NCBI GenBank assembly: GCA_002438605.1
Contig: DJPR01000036.1
Coordinates: 1 to 62,711, forward strand
Origin: Ruminococcus sp. UBA6407
GTDB taxonomy: Bacteria > Bacillota > Clostridia > Oscillospirales > Ruminococcaceae
Length of the DNA stretch: 62,711 nt
Direction of reading: 5' to 3'
This document shows positions 25,487 to 33,609 of the stretch, in pieces. Both the position numbers and the translations under genes were made by a program. Position 1 is the first letter of the stretch. Every line of letters starts with the position of its first letter. The notes under the pieces were generated by a model. That model was not told where the DNA came from. It searched no databases and saw only the letters and a program-made list of their open reading frames with translations.

Positions 25487-28079
25487 TTCTATTCCTCCAT
25501 ATAACAACTATTTTTGAAATATTCTCCTCATATGTTAAACCAATATTATTAATAATTTCTAACATTGTATTTTTCTTTTCTTTTGGAATAAATTTTTCCA
25601 AGATAGAAATACATTCAAATTTATATATCCTTTTCATAACATTTAATGTATCCAATATTTTGGAGAATGCTTCTATTTTCTTTTCAAACTCTTTATAATT
25701 CATTTCAATAAAATCAAAATTAACTAATTGATGAACTGATTTCTTTTCAGTTTCAAGTAGTTTTTGAACTTGTTTTTTAAGATGACTCCATTTTTTCTCT
25801 TCTTCTTTTTTGCAAAGTTCAAAAAATGCTGATTTTTTTAACATAATTTCATATAATTCATTATCATTTGGAGTATTTTCTCCATGCTCTTCTATAAGAT
25901 TTACATGCATTTCAAATGGACGAAGCAATTTTTCATAAGTGAATAATGCTTGTCCGCTTGTATAAGTAGCCATGTTTTCCATTTGTAATGGGCTTGCAGA
26001 CATTGTACTGCCAACAAGTTCACGATCGTCTTGCGATGTCAAACGGTGTACAAGTTTGATATTAGTATTCTTAATAACTTCTGGTGCCATTGCTGTTGGC
26101 AGTTGGTCAGCTATAATAATTCCTTCACGCAATGCACGAACTTCAGCCAACATTTTAACAATAAATGCAGTGGCAGCAATTTTAGGATTTGATTCTTGAC
26201 CGTCTTTCACTTGTGATTCTGGTGCAATTAAATTGTGTGCTTCTTCAATGAAAATTACATGGCGAACAGTTTTTTCTTTATCTGCCAATGGATTTGCTTT
26301 TAAAGTTTCTCTTATTAAAGTACAAAGCAATAATGTTACAAAGTTAGATGTTGATTCTCCAAGGGATTCCAGTTCAATAATAACAGGTTTTGTCATCCAT
26401 TCTTCTGGGGTTAATGTTGATTTAGGAACATTAAAAATTTCTTTCATTTCCCTGCGAAGTAAACTTCCGATTCTCATTTCCAATACAGAACGAATATTTC
26501 CTTGAATCTCACTATCATAATTAGTAGTAAGTAATTCTTTTTCAAACTGGTCATATAGTTCAGACATTAACGGATAGGATTTTGTTCCTGTATTAATATC
26601 TTTAACATTCCAACCATGTTTTTCATAAATTGTTTGAATTGCACGGTCTAATATAAATGGTGCGGGAGGTGCAATTGGAAATGCTCCCTCAAAAACTTGA
26701 CAAAGTTTACTAATATGTTCTGATAAAGTTAATCCTTTCGGAAATTCAAATGGATTAATCTTAATTGGAAAGTTTGTACACGCTGACGGTGAAAAAATTA
26801 GTAATTCCGGAATATCAAAAAGAGCCAGTTCTCTGTATTCTTTTTTTGCGGGCTCTAATATTAAAAACGGAATATGTAATTTTTGTTTAACTCCATTTTG
26901 TTCAACTTCATAATTCCATAAACTATTGGCTAAATGAAGCATTGTATTTGTTTTACCAGAACCAGGAACACCACATACAAACATATGCTTTGGAAGTAAT
27001 TTTTGCGGAATTACAACATCATAATTATTTTTATCCCTACCAAGAATAATACCTTCATTTTCCTGAATTGATGCTGTTTCTTTTGGTAATTCAATGTTTT
27101 CTCCGTCATATAAAACAGGCAGTCTTATAAATGCTGATATTTCTTCTGCTGTAAATGTAGTCGCCCAATTCTGCATCGATTTTGGAGTGTCATTTAAACA
27201 ATAATTTGTTGGAATATCATTAAACACATCAAATACAGTAAAGTTACCTTGCTTTTTCTCTAAGGTTGCATTACCTTTTTGAATGGATTCAGATATAATA
27301 CTATCTAATAATAATTGACAATATTCTTCATCATTGGATAGTGAACAAATTCTACAGCGAAATACATAAGAACTGTCAACAGCTTTTATCCAGTCTTCAT
27401 ATTGATGAAGTGTTTCATCTGCATTAGGGTCACGCTGATTTTTTTGCATTCTGTTTAATATGCTCACTCCATTTTCTTTATTAGATATATTTCTTAAAAA
27501 TGTAAGTGGTTTTTCAAAATTCTTATGAATTTGTTCTTCCAAATTTTCTTCTGTATATAAATCTACACGATAACAACATTTTTCGTTAAAAGATTCTATC
27601 ATTTGAATCATGTTGTATAATCTTGCACTTTCATTCATTTCCCAGTTTGGTATAAGATAAAAATATTTTTCTTCATTATCAATAACAGTTTGAATAATTC
27701 TTTCTTTTTTTCGTAAAAATGCCATGGAAGAATATTTTAATTTTAAAAAAGATACGTTTTGAATTTCCTGAAATTGAAAATAAGTTGAAATGCTTGAAGA
27801 ATTTACAATTTTTCGTAATTTCAAGTAATAACTTTGGTCATCTTCATTTCCTGAGAATACAATATATATGTTTAATTTTTGTCCAGCTTTTCTTTTAGGG
27901 TCATAATCATAAATAAAGTGTATATGAATTTTACCCAACAAAGATACTCTATATAACTGTTTTATAAATTGTAATTGTGCTTGTAACATTCCTTCTATTC
28001 CAGAATCGGCAAATACTTGATATTTACTTAATGTTAGGTCTGGAATACTTTTGACTTCATATATTAGCGTAAGAATCAC
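25476..28079 (-). CDS. HerA/VirB4-like ATPase
   Basis: An 867-aa protein. The N-terminal region of about 310 aa has no motif that I recognise. The C-terminal motor (about 335-760) has Walker A GVPGSGKT (370-377), Walker B RHVIFIEEAH (606-615) and the downstream ADQLPTAMAPEVIKNTNIKLVHRL segment typical of the DUF87/HerA-VirB4 group. A helical tail ends the protein. Such ATPases pump DNA or power secretion. With a coiled-coil zincin, a membrane protein and a Sel1 protein in the same operon it may export or deploy the zincin, but that is inference. It is first in the operon. Its upstream gap (28080-28336) has a repeat element but no good promoter. The natural source would be the invertible segment at 28337-29742. 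Confidence 0.85.
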   Translation of the reverse strand: MILTLIYEVKSIPDLTLSKYQVFADSGIEGMLQAQLQFIKQLYRVSLLGKIHIHFIYDYDPKRKAGQKLNIYIVFSGNEDDQSYYLKLRKIVNSSSISTYFQFQEIQNVSFLKLKYSSMAFLRKKERIIQTVIDNEEKYFYLIPNWEMNESARLYNMIQMIESFNEKCCYRVDLYTEENLEEQIHKNFEKPLTFLRNISNKENGVSILNRMQKNQRDPNADETLHQYEDWIKAVDSSYVFRCRICSLSNDEEYCQLLLDSIISESIQKGNATLEKKQGNFTVFDVFNDIPTNYCLNDTPKSMQNWATTFTAEEISAFIRLPVLYDGENIELPKETASIQENEGIILGRDKNNYDVVIPQKLLPKHMFVCGVPGSGKTNTMLHLANSLWNYEVEQNGVKQKLHIPFLILEPAKKEYRELALFDIPELLIFSPSACTNFPIKINPFEFPKGLTLSEHISKLCQVFEGAFPIAPPAPFILDRAIQTIYEKHGWNVKDINTGTKSYPLMSELYDQFEKELLTTNYDSEIQGNIRSVLEMRIGSLLRREMKEIFNVPKSTLTPEEWMTKPVIIELESLGESTSNFVTLLLCTLIRETLKANPLADKEKTVRHVIFIEEAHNLIAPESQVKDGQESNPKIAATAFIVKMLAEVRALREGIIIADQLPTAMAPEVIKNTNIKLVHRLTSQDDRELVGSTMSASPLQMENMATYTSGQALFTYEKLLRPFEMHVNLIEEHGENTPNDNELYEIMLKKSAFFELCKKEEEKKWSHLKKQVQKLLETEKKSVHQLVNFDFIEMNYKEFEKKIEAFSKILDTLNVMKRIYKFECISILEKFIPKEKKNTMLEIINNIGLTYEENISKIVVIWRNRNGL

Positions 28080-28100
28080 ACTCCTTTATAATTATTTGAG

Positions 28101-28274
28101 GCTACACAGCACAAAGATTGTGCGGCAGAAACACAGATATATTTTTCGTTAGATTGCATAAAAACGATGCAGGAATACCAGCGTATTTCAAGGAGTTTCT
28201 GTATAATATAACGGAAAATTTGCAGGTTTATGACGTGCAAAGTCTTTTGACGTTCTTTGTGCAGTATTGCCTTA
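28101..28274 (+). repeat. Dispersed palindromic repeat, long copy inside the mobile element
   Basis: A 174-bp copy. The left part (GGCAGAAACACAGATATATT, then TTTTCGTTAGATTGCATA) matches the copy at 5152-5250 read in reverse. The right part (AATTTGCAGGTTTATGACG, then TGCAAAGTC) matches the copies at 14880 and 48533. The end arms are more decayed (CAGCACAAAG / CTTTGTGCAG). It lies between the HerA gene and the invertible cassette. Confidence 0.75.
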
Positions 28275-28336
28275 AGTTTATATTTGTATAAATTCAGTAA
28301 AATAGGTTAATTATAATAATATAATTATAAATTATT

Positions 28337-28365
28337 AATTCGCTTAGTTAGCTCCTAAGCGAATT
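28337..28365. repeat. Left inverted recombination site
   Basis: Arms AATTCGCTTAG and CTAAGCGAATT around spacer TTAGCTC. Read leftward there is no T run outside it, so it should let transcription pass toward the HerA operon. Read rightward it is followed by TTATTT. Confidence 0.8.
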
Positions 28366-28426
28366 TTATTTAATAATTCACGTAAAATAGCAAAAAACTT
28401 GCATTGTATGACTATAATTTTGACCA

Positions 28427-29518
28427 TTAATAGAAAACTGCAAGTTTTTCAAGATTCATTTTTTTATGTTCGTTTGAAGGGTGTACATATCGTTCCATTG
28501 TAAACTTTACACTTGAATGACCTAAGATTTCACTTAAACTTTTGATATCAAATCCCTGTTCAACTGCTCTTGTCGCAAAAGTATGTCTTAATGCATGAAA
28601 ATTTATATCAGAAATTCCAGCTTCTTCAAGATAGATTTTAAATTTTTTTTGATAATTACGTGGTTCAATATAATTAGTGGTGCAAGTTAAAATATATGTT
28701 TTTTCATCTGCTCTATATTCTTTAAGCAATGTCAACAAGAATGACGGTATAGGAATATCACGAATTGATTTTTGACTTTTCGGAGTATCAATTACAATTT
28801 TTGTTTTAGTTTTTTCATTTACATCTAAATTTTTTAATCTCTGTATCGTTTTTCCAATATGAATTGTTTCATCTAAAAAATTAATATCTTCCCACTGCAA
28901 TGCACAGATTTCACCCAAACGCATCCCCATAAATAGTGACAACAAAATACCCATTTTTTGTATTTTAAAGTTTGACTGAACATAATTCACAAGTCTTATA
29001 AATTCTGATTTTTTTAAAACTGGCAATTCATCATTTGGTGACTTTGGATATATAATGGAATTAAAATCAAAATAATTAATATATCTTTTTGATTGTCCAT
29101 ATCTTATAATCTGAATTAAAAGTGAAATCATATCACATATAGTTTTAGGGGATAAATTGGGATTTTTTAATATAAAATTTTGAATAAGTTCATTTGTAAC
29201 ATACATTGCCTTTAAATTTTTGAAATATGGAATAAAGTGTTTGTTTATAAAATAACTATAGGTAACTGTTGTAGATGATTTTATAGTATCTTTTTTCATA
29301 TTTAGCCACTCTTTAAACAGTTCTTCCATAGTAATTCTGTTATCTGTACTTTTGTTACAAAGTTTTCTGCACTGCTTTAATTTTTCTTTTGTTTCTGCAT
29401 ATGTTTTACCATATACAGAACGATAACAAGCTTTTCCATTACTTGAATAGTATTCTATATATCGACCTTCCCACCTACCGTCAGTTCGTTTTCTTATGTT
29501 TTCTCCGTGTCTTGACAT
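28427..29518 (-). CDS. Tyrosine recombinase, probable DNA invertase of the flanking segment
   Basis: A 363-aa integrase-family protein. The N-terminal AP2/arm-type domain (about 1-45; RKRTDGRWEGRYIEYYSSNGK) is followed by a SAM-like core-binding domain (about 63-150) and a catalytic domain with MGMRLGEICAL (Arg I), K in PKSQKSIRDIP, HALRHTFATR, and GHSSVKFTMERYVHP with the tyrosine nucleophile. AGGAGGTATAAT precedes the ATG at 29518. The gene is enclosed by two inverted core-like sites, which suggests inversion rather than integration. The outer joints of the 13.8-kb element fit a serine recombinase, so this enzyme is not needed as its integrase. It could alternatively be an old integrase of a nested insertion. 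Confidence 0.88.
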   Translation of the reverse strand: MSRHGENIRKRTDGRWEGRYIEYYSSNGKACYRSVYGKTYAETKEKLKQCRKLCNKSTDNRITMEELFKEWLNMKKDTIKSSTTVTYSYFINKHFIPYFKNLKAMYVTNELIQNFILKNPNLSPKTICDMISLLIQIIRYGQSKRYINYFDFNSIIYPKSPNDELPVLKKSEFIRLVNYVQSNFKIQKMGILLSLFMGMRLGEICALQWEDINFLDETIHIGKTIQRLKNLDVNEKTKTKIVIDTPKSQKSIRDIPIPSFLLTLLKEYRADEKTYILTCTTNYIEPRNYQKKFKIYLEEAGISDINFHALRHTFATRAVEQGFDIKSLSEILGHSSVKFTMERYVHPSNEHKKMNLEKLAVFY

Positions 29519-29659
29519 ATTATACCTCCTGTTTATACTGTACCCATTTTTTGACCATGAATAAAATTGTTTCGACTAAATCAATTATACATTATGTACA
29601 TAAAATCTATTAATACATTATTAAAATCGCTAATTTGAATACATTTATAAATGTTTTTA

Positions 29660-29688
29660 TTGACTTTTTTCATAGAATATTGTATTAT
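29660..29688 (+). promoter_or_regulatory. Outward promoter inside the invertible segment
   Basis: -35 TTGACT (29660-29665), 17-bp spacer, -10 TATTAT (29683-29688). It points right, across the right inverted site. In this orientation transcription immediately meets the hairpin of that site with six T (29741-29746), then a second terminator at 29838. No element gene lies downstream, so the promoter appears idle here. Confidence 0.75.
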
Positions 29689-29713
29689 ATTCTTATAAAG
29701 CAGTATAATTTGT

Positions 29714-29746
29714 TGGTCGCTTAGGAGCTAACTAAGCGAATTTTTT
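29714..29746 (+). repeat. Right inverted recombination site / terminator-like hairpin
   Basis: Arms GGTCGCTTAG and CTAAGCGAATT around spacer GAGCTAA, followed by T6. Its centre is the exact reverse complement of the left site spacer. On the plus strand it also has the form of an intrinsic terminator. Confidence 0.8.
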
Positions 29747-29837
29747 ATGCATAATTCATTGTTAAATACTATTCATTCATATGGAAGATATGAATGTTAA
29801 TAATGCTTAAATTTTCTTTGTAATTGTAATTCATAAA

Positions 29838-29890
29838 AAATGCTGTCAAGAGCGGTAAATATGCATTTTACTCTTGACAGCATTTTTATT
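29838..29890. terminator. Bidirectional terminator near the right end of the feoB element
   Basis: Perfect 13-bp stem ATGCTGTCAAGAG / CTCTTGACAGCAT (29840-29883) flanked by A6 on the left and TTTTATTT on the right. From here to the junction at 30039 I see no gene, only A+T-rich DNA and the attR half-site. Confidence 0.88.
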
Positions 29891-30017
29891 TCATTATTTC
29901 ACAATAAAAAAATTTAAGTTTTCTTACGCTAAAACAATAAAATTATTTTGATAACCTTGATTTTATTGTGTACAAGCATTATAATTTTAATAACGGATAG
30001 GTGGATTTTTCATTAAC

Positions 30018-30060
30018 AGGCTTTTTTTGTAGTCAGCCATGGCAATTTTCTTCCCTTTGT
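30018..30060. other. attR of the feoB element
   Basis: Element sequence GGCTTTTTTTGTAGTCAGCC meets ATGGC (30039-30043) and feoB sequence AATTTTCTTCCC. Joining the element halves gives inverted 20-bp arms, identical at 16 positions, around the central AT. Confidence 0.8.
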
Positions 30061-31004
30061 TTACACTTCTTGAGGACTTGGGGTATCTGCCGAGAATAGC
30101 GTACAATCTTGATAAACCGTTTAAAAAGTGTTCTGCCTGCGGAAAACAGGCTTTGACAATGGCAATGGGATTTGGCTGCAATGCGGCAGGAATAGTTGGC
30201 TGCCGAATAATAGATTCTCCCAGAGAACGTCTTATAGCCATGATAACAAACAGCTTTGTACCGTGCAACGGACGTTATCCGACGCTTATTGCCATACTTT
30301 CAATGTTTTTTGTAGGTGCAGCAGGCGGTATGCTTGATTCGGTGTATTCTGCTCTTTTGCTGACGCTTGTTATAATGATTGGTATTTTCATGACATTTTT
30401 TGTATCAGGTCTGCTTTCAAAAACCATATTAAAAGGAGTTCCGTCATCGTTTACATTGGAACTTCCGCCATACAGACGTCCCCAGATACTTAAAGTAATA
30501 GTACGCTCAATTTTTGACAGAACTCTTTTCGTTCTGGGCAGAGCCGCAGCTGTTGCAGCACCTGCGGGATTAATTATATGGATAATGGCTAATGTTACGG
30601 TAAATGATGTTTCAATTCTGAATCATTGTGCCGATTTCCTTGACCCGTTTGCAAATCTGTTAGGACTTGACGGTGTGATACTTCTTGCGTTTATACTTGG
30701 ACTTCCTGCAAATGAAATTGTTATACCGATAATTATTATGGCATATATGGCACAGGGCAGTTTAATTGAGCTTGATAATCAGGCATTGAAACAGTTGTTT
30801 GTCGATAACGGCTGGGACTGGATAACGGCAGTAAGCGTAATGCTGTTTTCATTAATGCATTGGCCCTGTTCAACAACCCTCATAACAATCAAAAAGGAAA
30901 CAGGAAGTCTTAAATGGACTGCATTGTCACTGATTATACCCACATTGGCAGGCTTCACAGTATGCTTTTTGTTTGCTAATATAGCAAGATTATTGGCTTA
31001 TTGA
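30039..31004 (+). CDS. feoB: FeoB ferrous iron transporter, C-terminal half (separated from its start)
   Basis: A 321-aa continuation of feoB. It begins with the ATG of the shared ATGGC, reads MAIFFPLFTLLEDLGYLPR (the conserved FeoB gate region), then KCSACGKQ, the second gate motif GFGCNAAGIVGCRIID and NSFVPCNGRYPTL, followed by about eight membrane helices. No ribosome site or promoter precedes it; the element's terminators shield it. It is thus silent unless the element leaves. It overlaps the end of spoIID by 7 bp on the other strand. Confidence 0.9.
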   Translation: MAIFFPLFTLLEDLGYLPRIAYNLDKPFKKCSACGKQALTMAMGFGCNAAGIVGCRIIDSPRERLIAMITNSFVPCNGRYPTLIAILSMFFVGAAGGMLDSVYSALLLTLVIMIGIFMTFFVSGLLSKTILKGVPSSFTLELPPYRRPQILKVIVRSIFDRTLFVLGRAAAVAAPAGLIIWIMANVTVNDVSILNHCADFLDPFANLLGLDGVILLAFILGLPANEIVIPIIIMAYMAQGSLIELDNQALKQLFVDNGWDWITAVSVMLFSLMHWPCSTTLITIKKETGSLKWTALSLIIPTLAGFTVCFLFANIARLLAY

Positions 31005-32020
31005 AGTACGATTTCACATCCGCTGTAATAATGATTCAATATATCCTGCCATGTTTTACCCTCAGCCGCCATGGAGTTTGCACCGTATTGACTCATGCCG
31101 ACGCCATGACCGTAGCCTTTTGTAGCGAAAACTGCCTCGGAAGCGGTATAATTTATCTCAAAGCTTGCCGACCTTAATGATAAAGCTGTTCTCATGTCGT
31201 TGCCGCTTACCGTAAGATTTCCTGCTGTCATTGACAAAACAGTTCCTGCATCTGAAACGTCCTTTACAGACAGCCATTGAGTGAAGTCCTCGCCAAGCTG
31301 AATATCAGGAAAGGCTGATTTAAGCTTTTCCTGCAAAACCTCTTTTGGATAAGCGGTTTCTTCAAAGTATTTGGGAGCAGACGTATCAAAACTGCTGTCA
31401 ACCGAAACAAGATAATCAACAGCACTGCCCCATGCGTTTTCAGCACTTTCGGTTTTCCCTGATGACATGGAGTGAAATGCAGATACAATAGGTTCTTCAT
31501 TATATGTAATGATATAGTCCTGAACCTCCTTTGCCGCATCTGAAATTTTCGCATAATATATATCAAAATTATCGCCGTAATACTGTTTTGCCTGATTTAC
31601 CGTAAAATAACCCTGATACTTTGAGGTATCATTTGAAAAGTCAGCACCGCAAAGCTCAGCTGTAGGATTTTCCTTTTCCCTCATAACCTGACGTTCAGCA
31701 TAGGTGTGGGCGGCAACAGCCTGAGCTTTCAGTGCCTCTGTTTCAAAGGTGGCAGGCATTTCCGCACATACTGCACCTATTATGTAGTCAAGCTTGCTCA
31801 CCTCGATAACTTGTCCTGTTGAAACGTCCAGAACATTGTAAAACTGACGGGTTTCAGCCTTTGTCTCGGACTTTGCTTTTTCAGCCTTTGAATCAGACTG
31901 GGAAATTTCTTCAGCGACAGCGGTTTCATTGCTTGTTTTTTTGCTTAGATATACGGGAACAGCAGGGAGCATCAGCGTTAAAAGTGAAAACGTAATAATA
32001 AAAGACAGATATTTTTTCAT
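30998..32020 (-). CDS. spoIID: Stage II sporulation protein D (SpoIID)
   Basis: A 340-aa membrane-anchored lytic transglycosylase-type protein. It has one N-terminal membrane anchor (YLSFIITFSLLTLMLPAVPVYL), a low-complexity linker rich in Ser, Lys and Glu, and then the SpoIID core: LDYIIGAVCAEMPATFETEALKAQAVAAHTYA, AFHSMSSGKTESAENAWG and GYGHGVGMSQYGANSMAAEGKTWQDIL. SpoIID cleaves denuded glycan strands during forespore engulfment, so the host can probably sporulate. AGGAGG precedes the ATG at 32020. Confidence 0.93.
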   Translation of the reverse strand: MKKYLSFIITFSLLTLMLPAVPVYLSKKTSNETAVAEEISQSDSKAEKAKSETKAETRQFYNVLDVSTGQVIEVSKLDYIIGAVCAEMPATFETEALKAQAVAAHTYAERQVMREKENPTAELCGADFSNDTSKYQGYFTVNQAKQYYGDNFDIYYAKISDAAKEVQDYIITYNEEPIVSAFHSMSSGKTESAENAWGSAVDYLVSVDSSFDTSAPKYFEETAYPKEVLQEKLKSAFPDIQLGEDFTQWLSVKDVSDAGTVLSMTAGNLTVSGNDMRTALSLRSASFEINYTASEAVFATKGYGHGVGMSQYGANSMAAEGKTWQDILNHYYSGCEIVLQ

Positions 32021-32049
32021 GGTTTCCTCCTGATATACACCACAGTTTT

Positions 32050-32088
32050 TAAGGTAACACCGTACAAAGCCTTGTGCGGTGTTACCTT
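32050..32088. repeat. Dispersed palindromic repeat, minimal copy
   Basis: Only the two inverted ends remain: AAGGTAACACCGTACAAAG directly beside CTTGTGCGGTGTTACCTT. Seen between the divergent spoIID and citrate synthase genes. Confidence 0.75.
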
Positions 32089-32135
32089 CCTTTTGATTTG
32101 CATAGGCTTGCCTGACTTAATAATCACATATCGCA

Positions 32136-32164
32136 TTGACATCTGTTTAAAAATGTAGTATAAT
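32136..32164 (+). promoter_or_regulatory. Citrate synthase promoter
   Basis: Perfect consensus: TTGACA (32136-32141), 17 bp, TATAAT (32159-32164). Leader about 30 nt. Confidence 0.9.
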
Positions 32165-32198
32165 AAACTATGAATATTTTTTAGGAGTGTGAGTGTGG

Positions 32199-33554
32199 AT
32201 GGGAGCATTTATTTCAGGTGCCAATATTACAGATTTATGCAAAGAGATGGAAAAAAATACCGGAATTGATCCGAAGCTTTATGAAAAATTTCATGTAAAG
32301 CGTGGCTTGAGAAGAAGTGACGGTACAGGTGTTGTTGCCGGTATCACAAATATATGTAATGTTCACGGATATATTCTGAATGAAGGCGAAGTCGAGGCTA
32401 TCCCCGGCGAGCTTATATATAGAGGATACAGTATAAATGACCTTGTTGCAAATGTTGAAAATGAAGACCGATTCGGTTACGAGGAAACCGTTTTTCTTCT
32501 GCTTTTCGGAAATCTGCCGACAGCTTCCGAGCTTGAAATGTTCAATACATATATATCACTTAAACGTGACCTCCCAAGCGGATTCGTTGAGGATATGATT
32601 CTTAAAGCACCGTCAAAGAATATTATGAATAAGCTTGCACGTTCAGTATTGGCTTTGTATTCTTATGACGATGAAAGCGAGGGCAAAAGAATTGAAAATG
32701 AAATGCGTACTGCAATAAGCCTTATCGCAAAGCTTCCTGTAATCATGTCATGTGCTTATCAGGTAAAAAGACGTCATTATGACAATGCAAGTCTTATTAT
32801 GCATCCGATAAGGTATGAGGAAAATACTGCCCAGACTATCCTTTCAATGCTCCGTACAGACAGACAGTACACAAAGGAGGAAGCGCAGCTTCTCGATACG
32901 GTTCTTATGCTTCAGGCTGAGCATGGCGGAGGCAACAACTCAACATTTACATGCCGAGTTCTTACATCATCAGGTACAGACCCGTATTCTGCTTATGCAG
33001 GTGCTATCGGTTCGCTTAAAGGACATCGTCACGGCGGTGCAAACATAAAGGTAATACAAATGCTTGATAATTTCAAGGAAAATATCAAGAACTGGGAAGA
33101 TGAAGGCGAAGTTGCCGATTACATGAGAAAGGTAATAAGAAAAGAGGCAAACGACCATACAGGACTTATTTACGGTATGGGTCATGCAGTTTACACTATT
33201 TCCGACCCTCGTGCAGTTATTTTGAAGAAAAAGGCTATGGAATTGGCTAAGGGAAAGGAGATTGAAGCGGAATTCAGACTTCTTGAAACGGTTGAGCGTC
33301 TTACTCCTGAGGTTTTCAAGGAGGTTAAGGGCAGCAACAAAACCATGTGTGCCAATGTTGATATGTATTCAGGACTTGTTTACCGTATGCTTGGTATTCC
33401 TGATGAATTGTTCACACCTATATTTGCAGTTTCAAGACTTGCAGGCTGGTCAGCTCACAGAATGGAAGAAATCCTTACAGGCGGCAGAATAATACGTCCT
33501 GCATATAAGGCAATTGCTGCAAGGCGTGAATACAAAAAAATTGATGAAAGATAA
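32199..33554 (+). CDS. gltA: Citrate synthase
   Basis: A 451-aa cytosolic enzyme that condenses acetyl-CoA and oxaloacetate. Active-site stretches are LQAEHGGGNNSTF (His about 242), GSLKGHRHGGANIKV and GMGHAVYTISDPRA, followed by YSGLVYRMLGIP and the C-terminal arginine-containing region FAVSRLAGWSAHRMEE. Full length for the family. A GTG at 32193 is an alternative start; AGGAG lies at 32183-32187. In anaerobes of this group it usually feeds glutamate synthesis. Methylcitrate synthase activity cannot be excluded from sequence. Confidence 0.93.
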   Translation: MGAFISGANITDLCKEMEKNTGIDPKLYEKFHVKRGLRRSDGTGVVAGITNICNVHGYILNEGEVEAIPGELIYRGYSINDLVANVENEDRFGYEETVFLLLFGNLPTASELEMFNTYISLKRDLPSGFVEDMILKAPSKNIMNKLARSVLALYSYDDESEGKRIENEMRTAISLIAKLPVIMSCAYQVKRRHYDNASLIMHPIRYEENTAQTILSMLRTDRQYTKEEAQLLDTVLMLQAEHGGGNNSTFTCRVLTSSGTDPYSAYAGAIGSLKGHRHGGANIKVIQMLDNFKENIKNWEDEGEVADYMRKVIRKEANDHTGLIYGMGHAVYTISDPRAVILKKKAMELAKGKEIEAEFRLLETVERLTPEVFKEVKGSNKTMCANVDMYSGLVYRMLGIPDELFTPIFAVSRLAGWSAHRMEEILTGGRIIRPAYKAIAARREYKKIDER

Positions 33555-33609
33555 AGGCAGCAACGCATAATGTTTGCGGTATAAGCTGAATCCGATTAGG
33601 AGGAGTATT

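Larger units (their letters stand above)
28337..29742. other. Putative invertible DNA segment with its own tyrosine recombinase
   Basis: Two 26-bp inverted repeats (one mismatch in the extended arms) bound 1.4 kb. Each is a core-type site of 11-bp arms AATTCGCTTAG / CTAAGCGAATT around an asymmetric 7-bp spacer: TTAGCTC at 28348-28354 on the left and its reverse complement GAGCTAA at 29725-29731 on the right. Inside are a tyrosine recombinase gene and an outward-facing promoter (29660-29688). If the two sites recombine, the promoter would move to about 28391-28419 on the minus strand, pointing at the HerA operon. Confidence 0.75.
16230..30038. mobile_element. 13.8-kb integrative mobilisable element inside feoB
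   Basis: Bounded by the shared ATGGC of feoB (16230-16234 and 30039-30043). Cargo in order: a 42-aa protein, a large serine recombinase, a Replic_Relax protein, a VirD4/TraG-type ATPase and an M48 protease (rightward); a Sel1 protein, a membrane protein, a small protein, a zincin, a coiled-coil protein and a HerA/VirB4-like ATPase (leftward operon); and a tyrosine recombinase in an inverted-repeat cassette. The frame of feoB is restored exactly on removal. The joined element ends give a 20-bp dyad (16 of 20 positions symmetric) centred on CCATGG, the form expected for a serine-integrase attP. Both ends carry terminators that insulate the element. It lacks a full conjugation set and so is probably mobilised in trans. 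Confidence 0.9.

Noticed and set aside
28427..29518. Tyrosine recombinase as the integrase of the 13.8-kb element in feoB
   Set aside because: The outer junctions share only ATGGC and reconstruct a serine-integrase-type dyad, while the tyrosine enzyme is enclosed by its own inverted sites well inside the right end.
30039..31004. Independent nucleoside-recognition/Gate-domain transporter gene
   Set aside because: It lacks a promoter and ribosome site, begins exactly at the element joint, and continues the FeoB frame and motifs of 15051-16229.
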